A model generated the notes under the pieces. That model was given only the letters and a program-made list of their open reading frames with translations, did no database searches and was not told the origin of the DNA. Below are positions 56,402-64,000 of a stretch of DNA of 64,000 bases, in pieces. Each line of letters opens with the position of its first letter. The first letter of the stretch is position 1. A program made the position numbers and the translations under genes. The DNA comes from Amycolatopsis decaplanina DSM 44594 (lineage in GTDB: Bacteria > Actinomycetota > Actinomycetes > Mycobacteriales > Pseudonocardiaceae): assembly GCF_000342005.1 (NCBI RefSeq), contig NZ_AOHO01000055.1, positions 385,406-449,405 on the forward strand, in the 5' to 3' direction.

Positions 56402-57543
56402 TGCCCGAACCCGGCGAGATCTCGCCCGACGCGCTGCAACAGCGCCTCGAACGGATCCTGCTCGGCGGAAAGCGCAAGTACACCCGGCTCGAAGTCGCCG
56501 AGAAGGCAGGCGTTCCCGAGGAGCGCTCTCGGCGGCTTTGGCGTGCGCTGGGCTTCGCGACGGTCGATGACGACGAGGTCGTCTTCACCGACGCCGACAT
56601 CGACGCGATCCGCACGGCGGACCAGCTGATGAACTCGGGTCTGATCGATCCGGGCATCGAGCTGGCCGTGACGCGCGCGCTGGGCCAGCACCTTTCGCGG
56701 CTCGCGGAATGGCAGGTCCACATGCTGTGGACGATGATCACCGAGAACAAGGAGATCGGCAGCAGCGAACGGCAGATCGGGCGGCTCGTCGAACGGCTGC
56801 TGCCCGAGCTGGAGAAGGTGCAGGAATTCGTCTGGCGCCGCCATCTCGCCGCCTACGCCGGCCGGGCGCTGGCCCTGCCGGACGAAGACCTCGAAGCGAG
56901 GACAGAGGTGGTCGGGTTCGTCGACATGGTCGGCTACACCCGGCTGACCAGGCAGGTCGACGAAGAAGAGCTGACCGACATCCTCGACCGGTTCGAGTCC
57001 GTCGCCACCGAGGTGGTCGCCGATCACCACGGGCGGATCGTGAAGATGATCGGCGACGAGGTCCTGTTCGTCGCCGATTCCGCCGTGGACGGCGCCGAGA
57101 TCGCCCTCGCCCTGTCCGAACGCGCCGACGCCGACGAGACCCTGCCCGCGGTGCGCGCCGGCCTGGCGTCGGGCCGGATCCTCAGCCGGTTCGGCGACGT
57201 CTACGGCTCGGTCGTGAACCTCGCCGCCCGCCTCACCTCGACCGCGCGACCGGGCACCATCCTGGTGGACAAGGAACTCGCCGGGGAGCTCTCGGGATTA
57301 CCGCAGTACGAGGTACGCACGCGGCGGCCGGTGTCGGTGCGGGGGTACAACCGGCTGCGGCCTTCCTCGCTGCGCCGGGCGCGAGACCGGCCTTCGGGCA
57401 TGTTCGCGTCCTCGCAGCAGCTTGCCGCGGAGATGCTGGGACTGGCCGATGCCACTCCGGCTCCCGACCCCGTCGCGGACGAGGCCGAGGACGCCACCGC
57501 GGACTCGTTGCCGCCTCGGCCCAGGCGGCGACGGCGTCGCTGA
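56401..57543 (+). CDS. Class III adenylate/guanylate cyclase
   Basis: 380 residues. N-terminal helical DNA-binding-like domain (RLEVAEKAGVPEERSRRLWRALGF, MerR-like, residues 25-80) then cyclase domain at about 165-330: metal Asp in VGFVDMVGYTRLTR, IVKMIGDEVLFVAD with the second Asp, YGSVVNLAARL and GTILVDKEL. Substrate residues typical of the bacterial adenylate type. Tail is Pro/Arg-rich. Coupled to the Usp gene by overlap. It makes cAMP (or cGMP) in the cytosol. Confidence 0.88.
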   Translation: MPEPGEISPDALQQRLERILLGGKRKYTRLEVAEKAGVPEERSRRLWRALGFATVDDDEVVFTDADIDAIRTADQLMNSGLIDPGIELAVTRALGQHLSRLAEWQVHMLWTMITENKEIGSSERQIGRLVERLLPELEKVQEFVWRRHLAAYAGRALALPDEDLEARTEVVGFVDMVGYTRLTRQVDEEELTDILDRFESVATEVVADHHGRIVKMIGDEVLFVADSAVDGAEIALALSERADADETLPAVRAGLASGRILSRFGDVYGSVVNLAARLTSTARPGTILVDKELAGELSGLPQYEVRTRRPVSVRGYNRLRPSSLRRARDRPSGMFASSQQLAAEMLGLADATPAPDPVADEAEDATADSLPPRPRRRRRR

Positions 57544-57600
57544 CCCCCTGCCGGGAGAGCAAGGGACCTTTGCTACCGCCCGCCTCCCCCTGCCGGGAGA
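57544..57600. repeat. 15-bp direct repeat with small hairpin between convergent genes
   Basis: CCCCCTGCCGGGAGA at 57544-57558 and 57586-57600. Between them AGCAAGGGACCTTTGCT (57558-57574) can fold into a short hairpin. Lies between cyclase (stop 57543) and proA (stop 57622); possible terminator and local duplication. Confidence 0.6.
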
Positions 57601-57621
57601 CATCCGCGAAGAGCGAAGCCG

Positions 57622-58854
57622 TCAGGCGGGCAGCACGGCGTACTGCCGCACATAGAGGTCGGTGTAGGTGACCGGACCGCGCGGGCCGGGGACCTTGTCC
57701 AGGTTGATGCCGGTCTCGGGGACGGCGAGGAGCTTGAAGCCGTCGAGCAGCCGGGTCGGGGCGTTCCAGAAGACGCCGGTGCCGGTGTACGCGTCGAAGA
57801 ACGCGTCGGCGGCTTCGCTGCTTTCGGTCGCGATGCCGGCGGCCAGGCCTGAGGTCCGCTCATTCGCGATCTCCGCCGCTTCGGGAAGGCCCGAGACCTT
57901 CGCGACGGTGACGGTCGCCTCACGGTCCGAGTCGAGCGCCCATTCGTAGCCGATGGCGTGCTCGTGCGGGGCGAGCGAAGGCGTGACGCCGCGTTCAGCC
58001 AGTGCGCCGGAGATGCCGGGCCAGACGCGGTCATGGGCGTCCTCGTGGATCAGCAGCAGGTTCAGCCGGTTGCAGACACCGAGCCGGTCGAGGCTGTTGA
58101 AGACCAGGTCGCGCACCTTGTCGGTGTCGGCCGCTTCGTCGACGTACAGCACGCCACCGCCGTCTGCGTGGGCCAGCGTGCGGACGCCGTGGACGGCCGC
58201 CTCGGTGGCCAGCGCCCGGGTGCTGTCACCGCTGCCGCGCAGGATGACCAGCGGTACGAGCGCGGGGAAACGGACCAGCGCGGAAGCCGCTTCGCGTTCG
58301 GCGCGCGGCACCAGCTGGATGACGTCCGCGTCGATGCCCGCCTCGGAGAGCGCGGGCGCGATCACGGTCTCGCGCAGGCGCTGGGCCGAACCGAGCGCGG
58401 CGGAGCCCGTGCGGAGCACGCCGCCGTTACGCGACTTCACCAGCTGCGAGGCGACGTCCACCGTGACGTTCGGGCGCGCCTCGTAGTTCGCGCCGATCAC
58501 GCCGACCGGGCGGCGGCGTTCCACGAGCCGGAGCCCTCCATCCAAAGTGGACACGTCGACGGACCGCTCCTGGTGCGGCGCACCCGCCAGGAGACGGAGC
58601 TGTTCGGCCATGCCGGTCAGCCGCTCGGGGGTGATGGTGAGCCTGTCGAGCAGGCCCGCGCTCATGCCGTCTTCGCGCGCCTTGGCGATGTCGGCCTGGT
58701 TCGCCTCGAGCACGACGCCGGCGTGCTCGACCAACTTGTCAGCCATGGCGTTCAGCGCGGCGTCGATCGCCTCCGCGGAGGCTGCCGCCAGCGACGGCGC
58801 GGCCCGTTTCGCCGATCGAGCGCATTCCTCGACGGCCTTGGCGACCTCGTCCAT
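57622..58854 (-). CDS. proA: Glutamate-5-semialdehyde dehydrogenase
   Basis: 410 residues. Second step of proline synthesis: reduces gamma-glutamyl phosphate with NADPH. ALDH-like fold: RRPVGVIGANYEARPNVTVD near 110, RGSGDSTRALATEA and HADGGGVLYVDEAADTDK, active-site Cys in LGVCNRLNLLLIHE. The residues after CN read RLN instead of the A-x-E-T I expect from other bacteria; this may be a lineage trait. ATG 58854. No proB in the window. Confidence 0.92.
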   Translation of the reverse strand: MDEVAKAVEECARSAKRAAPSLAAASAEAIDAALNAMADKLVEHAGVVLEANQADIAKAREDGMSAGLLDRLTITPERLTGMAEQLRLLAGAPHQERSVDVSTLDGGLRLVERRRPVGVIGANYEARPNVTVDVASQLVKSRNGGVLRTGSAALGSAQRLRETVIAPALSEAGIDADVIQLVPRAEREAASALVRFPALVPLVILRGSGDSTRALATEAAVHGVRTLAHADGGGVLYVDEAADTDKVRDLVFNSLDRLGVCNRLNLLLIHEDAHDRVWPGISGALAERGVTPSLAPHEHAIGYEWALDSDREATVTVAKVSGLPEAAEIANERTSGLAAGIATESSEAADAFFDAYTGTGVFWNAPTRLLDGFKLLAVPETGINLDKVPGPRGPVTYTDLYVRQYAVLPA

Positions 58855-58906
58855 CTGCTGACTCCTTCCGCACGGAACGAGCCATCAGTCTGCCGTACCG
58901 CCCCGG

Positions 58907-59620
58907 TCAGGCGACGGTCGGCTCCAGCAGCCACAACCCGCCCGCGAAGAGACAGCTCACCGTCAGCACGGCCATCACCAGCACCCACAGCACCGCGGGC
59001 ATCCCGGTGAGCCTGCCGAGCTGATCGGCGTCGGAATCCCTCGCCGCTCCCCGGCGCCGCTTGATCTGCAGCTCGACCACCGGCCGGACACCGCCGAAAA
59101 GCAGGAACCAGGTCAGCAGGTAGACGAAGATCGCCTGGAACCAGGACGGCGCCACCAGCGCGACCAGCCCCAGCACCACCGAGCTGGCGACCACGGTGAA
59201 CACGCCATAGGTGTTGCGCACCATCACCAGCACGCCCAGCAGCATCAACGCCATCATGATCAGCACCACGGTGATCAGGTCCGACGAGAGCAGCCCCGCG
59301 AACACCAGTCCGAGCACCGCGGCCGCCGGGTACCCGGCCAGCGCGGTGAACGCCATCCCCGGCCCCTCCGGTTTGCCGCGGGAGACGGTGACGCCGGAGG
59401 TGTCCGAGTGCAGCTTGATGCCCTGCAGCCGGCGGCCGACCAGCACCGCCGCCAGCGCGTGACCCGCCTCGTGGACGAGTGTGATCAGGTTGCGGGCGAT
59501 CCGCCATGGCCTGCCCGAGAGCACCACGAGCAGTGCGAGACCACCGGTGACCAGGGTGATCGTGCCGGGCGGGGTGGACTGGGCGATGTCGGAAACCGTT
59601 TCGGCGGGAGACGAGCTCAC
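58907..59620 (-). CDS. M50 family (site-2-protease-like) membrane peptidase
   Basis: 237 residues. Zinc motif HEAGHALAA (HExxH) near 49-57 in the first part; helices at about 23-40, 90-112, 115-135, 138-158, 160-182 and 210-232. Matches the M50B-like short family in actinomycetes. Expected to cut membrane proteins inside the bilayer or process regulators; a later NPDG-type ligand is not obvious, so activity is probable but unproven. ATG 59620. It follows the AlkA gene on the same strand. Confidence 0.83.
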   Translation of the reverse strand: MSSSPAETVSDIAQSTPPGTITLVTGGLALLVVLSGRPWRIARNLITLVHEAGHALAAVLVGRRLQGIKLHSDTSGVTVSRGKPEGPGMAFTALAGYPAAAVLGLVFAGLLSSDLITVVLIMMALMLLGVLVMVRNTYGVFTVVASSVVLGLVALVAPSWFQAIFVYLLTWFLLFGGVRPVVELQIKRRRGAARDSDADQLGRLTGMPAVLWVLVMAVLTVSCLFAGGLWLLEPTVA

Positions 59621-59663
59621 CTCACCAGCTCACCACAGGCCGGATATGTCCTGTGTCAGGCGG

Positions 59664-60596
59664 TCATCGAACCCCCGATCCCGCGCGTGCGAAACTCCGG
59701 TCGTTGCGCAGCGCGAAGGCCACCCAGCTGCGGAACGGCCGCCACACCGCGGACAGCTCCTCCAGCTCCTCGGGCGGCGCCAGCGGCAGGTCGTACGCGG
59801 CCCGCATGGCTTCCTGCAAGCGGGGCTCGTCGCCGGGGAAGACGTCCGGGTGCCCGGCGCCCCGGATCAGGATCAGCTGTGCCGAGAACGGGCCGATCCC
59901 CGGCAGGCGCTGCAGTCGGCGCAACGCGTCCGGGACCGGCATCGCGCGCAGATACGCGGCGTCGAGCAGACCGTCCTTGGCGGCGTTGGCCACCGCGCGC
60001 AACCGCTCCGCCTTCACCTCCGGCAGATCGCGCCCGGCCTCCGGCCCGGCCAGTACGTCCGGCGCCGGGAACGACCTGAGGATCTTCCCGCCGACGTCCA
60101 CCGGCCTGCCGAACTCCTCGGCGAGCCGTCGTTTCACGGTGGCGGCCTGCGACATCCGCGTCCGGTGACTCAGGATCGCCCAGCAGGCCGCTTCATAGGG
60201 CGAATGGAACAGCACGGGCCGCAGGCCGGGGTAGGTCTGCTGCAGACGGCGCACCACCGGATCCGCCGCACCGATCCTGGCGAAGCCGACGCCGTCGACG
60301 TCCACCGAAAGGATCCGCCGTACCTGCGCGCCGACCTCGACGGCGAGCCCTTCTTCGGCGAAGACCTCCACCTCGATCGAGCCGGGCGATCTCTGTCTGA
60401 CGGCCGCACCGACATGCTCCCAACCCGCTTCGGCGGGAAAGGCGAAGCGCAGGGTGCCGGGTTCGGCGGCGGCGTCCGCGCGGCACGCGGGTGGGAAGTC
60501 GGTCAGGAACCGGATGGACTTGTCGAGGTCGAACGGGCCGCGCACCGGGATGCGGAGCGTGGTCGAGGCGGTGTGCTGCAGGATCGAGCCGGTCAT
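59664..60596 (-). CDS. DNA-3-methyladenine glycosylase II (AlkA-like)
   Basis: 310 residues. N-terminal AlkA-type beta domain (LRIPVRGPFDLDKSIRFL), then HhH-GPD fold: RRLQRLPGIGPFSAQLILIRG near 243 and the catalytic Asp in FPGDEPRLQEAM. It removes alkylated bases from DNA in base-excision repair. AAGGAG before ATG 60596. Divergent from the methyltransferase gene. Not of the Ada-fused type. Confidence 0.87.
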   Translation of the reverse strand: MTGSILQHTASTTLRIPVRGPFDLDKSIRFLTDFPPACRADAAAEPGTLRFAFPAEAGWEHVGAAVRQRSPGSIEVEVFAEEGLAVEVGAQVRRILSVDVDGVGFARIGAADPVVRRLQQTYPGLRPVLFHSPYEAACWAILSHRTRMSQAATVKRRLAEEFGRPVDVGGKILRSFPAPDVLAGPEAGRDLPEVKAERLRAVANAAKDGLLDAAYLRAMPVPDALRRLQRLPGIGPFSAQLILIRGAGHPDVFPGDEPRLQEAMRAAYDLPLAPPEELEELSAVWRPFRSWVAFALRNDRSFARAGSGVR

Positions 60597-60737
60597 TTCG
60601 GGCTCCTTCGGCTGGGGAACGGCGACTCCCTCCGACGTTAGAGACGGCCACCGACAGTTTCGGGTCGCGGCGGCGGGAATGTCGCGAACGGGCCGGTCAT
60701 GGCAGATTCTCGGGTGACCACCGTGAAGGGAGCAGCC

Positions 60738-61504
60738 ATGCCGGACCATCACGAACGGCTCGTGAGCCTGCTGCGGCCGGACATCACCACCACCGGCGCG
60801 GAGAAGGGTTTCCTTGATCTGCTGGGAGAAATCCCGCAGGCGGGGCCACCGACCGGACTCGCGCAGCGGCTGATGCGCACCTCCGCCGTGCCGATGATCT
60901 ACGAGCGGTACTGGCGCCCGGCGCTGGGCAGGGTCGCGAAAGGACTGGACGGCCCGAGCATGGCGGACGAGGTCCGGATCGCGACCGAAGCGCTCGGTTT
61001 GCGCCCCGGCCAGGTCGCGCTGGACGTCGCCTGCGGCACCGGCCGGTTCACCCGTGCCTTCGGCGAGGCGGTCGGCCCGGACGGGCTGTCCATCGGGCTC
61101 GACGGTTCGGTCACCATGCTGGAGAAGGCACTCGCCGCGCCCAATCCCGCCTCGGTGACCTATCTGCGCGCCGACGCCGTCGACCTGCCGCTCGGCGATT
61201 CCACTGTGGACGCCGTCTGCTGCTTCGCCGCGCTGCACATGTTCGCCGACCCGGACGCGGCGCTGGATTCGTTCGCCCGCGTGCTGAAACCCGGCGGCTC
61301 GCTGGTGATGCTGACCAGTGCCCGGCACAGCGATCAGCCGATGCGGCTGGCGGACACCGTCCTCGGCAGGCTGAGCGGACAGCGGATGTTCGACCGCGGC
61401 GAGATCGCGGTGAAACTGTTCCGGCGCGGCTTCGACCACGTCGACGAGCGGTACTCCGGTGTCACGCAGATCGTCACGGGCGAGCTAGGAGTTAACATCC
61501 GGAA

Positions 61505-61508
<4 letters not shown>
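60738..61508 (+). CDS. Class I SAM-dependent methyltransferase (UbiE-like)
   Basis: 256 residues. Motif I VALDVACGTGRFTRAF near 95-110, motif II LDGSVTMLEKAL, VDAVCCFAALHMFADPDAAL and RVLKPGGSLVML. An N-terminal extension of about 85 residues (ending VAKGLDGPSMADEVRIATE) is usual for the actinobacterial demethylmenaquinone/phospholipid-type group. Acceptor unknown. ATG 60738 has GGGAG upstream; ATG 60699 would add 13 residues. The stop overlaps the M20 gene start (ATGA), so they are one operon. Confidence 0.83.
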
Positions 61509-62833
<1,325 letters not shown>

Positions 62834-62924
62834 GGAAACGCTGAGATTTCTCAGCTGATTCTTCTCAGGAAAGCACTGGGGTATTCCACAGCCGGTTCAC
62901 AAGTACGGGCGCGAATCTTGTTCC

Positions 62925-63884
62925 ATGACCGAGAACGAGAGTCGGCCCGGCCCCGCCTCCACCGGCGGGCACCAGCCGCCGCACCAGCAGCAGCACCCCG
63001 GCTACACCCCTTGGCAGGCCGCGCCGAATCCGCTCTTCACCGCGCAGCCTTCCCCGGCTCCCGCGCCTCGCAAGAAAGGCGGCCGGGTCGCCGTCCTCGT
63101 CAGCGCGACGGCGCTCGCCGCCGCACTCGTCGGCGGGGTCGGCGGAGCGGCGATCGTGGGTTTCGGCTCCGCGTCGCCGGCGTCGGGCACGGGTTCGTCC
63201 GCGGTCGCCAACGGGCAACTGGCCGGGAACACCACTTCGGGTGACGTCAGCGGGGTCGCCGCGAAGGTGACGCCGAGCGTCGTCCAGGTGAACGTGTCCA
63301 CCGCGCAGGGTGAGGCCGTCGGCTCCGGCGTCATCCTGACCGCGGACGGCCGCATCCTCACCAACGCCCACGTGGTCGCCGACGCCGAGGGCGACGTGAC
63401 CGTCACGTTGTCGGACGGCAAGCAGTACAAGGCGAGCGTGGTCGGCGCAGACACGAAGGCCGACATCGCCGTGCTCCAGGCGAAGGACGCGAGCGGGCTG
63501 ACCCCGGCTTCGCTCGGCGATTCCGGCAAGCTCGCCGTCGGCCAGCAGGTCGTCGCGATCGGCTCGCCCGGCGGACTGCAGAACACCGTGACCACCGGGA
63601 TCGTGAGCGCGCTGAACCGCAAGCTCGACGAGCTCGGCAGCGGCCAGGAGCGGCGCTCGCCCTACAGCCGGACGACGAACGAGGCCGGGCCGAGCTACAC
63701 CGCGATCCAGACCGACGCCCCGATCAACCAGGGCAACTCGGGCGGGGCGCTGGTGGACGCGCAGGGGAACGTCATCGGCATCAACTCCGCGCTGTACAAC
63801 CCGACCTCGACCGGCAGCATCGGCATCGGTTTCGCGATCCCCATCAACGACGCGAAGAAGATCGTCGAGCAGATCGCCGGCTGA
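62925..63884 (+). CDS. HtrA/DegP-type serine protease without PDZ domain
   Basis: 319 residues. Cytosolic Pro/Gln-rich N-terminus (1-50), one membrane helix at about 54-78, and an extracytoplasmic trypsin-like domain: catalytic His in ILTNAHVVAD, Asp in TKADIAVLQA, Ser in INQGNSGGALVD. Actinobacterial HtrA/PepD normally has a PDZ domain after this; here the reading frame ends 20-odd residues after IGFAIPIND. Degrades or signals on misfolded exported proteins. ATG 62925. Confidence 0.9.
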   Translation: MTENESRPGPASTGGHQPPHQQQHPGYTPWQAAPNPLFTAQPSPAPAPRKKGGRVAVLVSATALAAALVGGVGGAAIVGFGSASPASGTGSSAVANGQLAGNTTSGDVSGVAAKVTPSVVQVNVSTAQGEAVGSGVILTADGRILTNAHVVADAEGDVTVTLSDGKQYKASVVGADTKADIAVLQAKDASGLTPASLGDSGKLAVGQQVVAIGSPGGLQNTVTTGIVSALNRKLDELGSGQERRSPYSRTTNEAGPSYTAIQTDAPINQGNSGGALVDAQGNVIGINSALYNPTSTGSIGIGFAIPINDAKKIVEQIAG

Positions 63885-63936
63885 CCCGGCCGTCTGGACC
63901 GCTGTCAGGGGGCGGCCCAGCAGGCGATGTCCGTGA

Positions 63937-63975
63937 AGGCCTCCTTGAGGGACTCTGGGTCCCTCAAGGAGGCCT
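63937..63975. terminator. Hairpin terminator (17-bp perfect arms)
   Basis: AGGCCTCCTTGAGGGAC and its complement around TCTGG, 52 bp after the HtrA stop. Related in design to 28207 and 30662 (GAAGGCC core). Confidence 0.8.
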
Positions 63976-64000
63976 AATGGGTTGTGTTCGAGTCTGGTTT

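Overview
The window looks like chromosomal DNA of a high-GC actinomycete, most probably a Pseudonocardiaceae member such as Amycolatopsis. This is inferred from the base composition, frequent GTG/TTG starts, a crotonyl-CoA carboxylase/reductase, a FilP/Scy-type polar-growth coiled-coil gene beside the mce-atoB-meaB block (an arrangement I recall from Streptomyces coelicolor), a 13E12-type DUF222/HNH gene and abundant long intergenic palindromes. No tRNA, rRNA, CRISPR array, transposase, integrase or phage gene was seen.

Layout. 1-6.4 kb: oxidation and stress genes with regulators (FAD monooxygenase, VOC protein/MarR pair with twin operators, lipoprotein, SnoaL-like protein, LexA-type repressor, DoxX, TetR/enoyl-CoA isomerase pair, SigG-type ECF sigma factor whose 3' end runs into an alpha/beta-hydrolase relic). 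6.4-14.4 kb: acyl-CoA desaturase, an F420-nitroreductase/hemerythrin fusion, an HNH gene, acetyltransferases, an aminoglycoside-kinase-like protein, thioesterase and AraC regulator. 14.4-19.4 kb: a minus-strand run of DUF427, acid phosphatase, two methyltransferases, enoyl-CoA hydratase and a lone ABC ATPase. 19.5-20.7 kb: a probable cysteine-responsive leader peptide, cysteine dioxygenase and rhodanese. 20.7-23.7 kb: a four-gene minus-strand cluster in which two SseB-domain paralogues enclose two type-VII-secretion-like small proteins; this is the best candidate for an undescribed system.

24-31 kb: glucan phosphorylase, secreted zinc peptidase, thioredoxin-TPR protein, MarR. 31-38.2 kb: a carbohydrate regulon (secreted GH92 mannosidase, LacI repressor, mannose-6-phosphate isomerase) tied together by three copies of a TGACAACGTTGTC-type operator. 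Its sugar ABC ATPase gene is cut off just after Walker A, at a 46-bp palindrome. An amine-oxidase/TetR pair sits inside this block. 38.2-44.7 kb: LytS/LytTR two-component system followed by two acetate/pyruvate-type Na+ symporters with small membrane partners. 44.7-49.4 kb: PEP-mutase-like protein, AhpD-like protein, MocR regulator, secreted cyclophilin and a secreted beta/gamma-crystallin (SKLP-like) protein. 49.4-54.6 kb: meaB, thiolase, epimerase, TetR, SPW protein and ccr, that is, acetoacetyl-CoA/ethylmalonyl-CoA/methylmalonyl-CoA metabolism. 54.7-63.9 kb: FilP/Scy-like protein, universal stress protein, class III cyclase, proA, M50 protease, AlkA-type glycosylase, methyltransferase, M20 amidohydrolase and an HtrA-type protease without PDZ domain.

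Repeats. A 46-bp perfect palindrome occurs three times (10.4, 38.2, 49.4 kb), and in two cases supplies a neighbouring gene's stop codon. Other long perfect hairpins lie mostly between convergent genes and probably act as bidirectional terminators.
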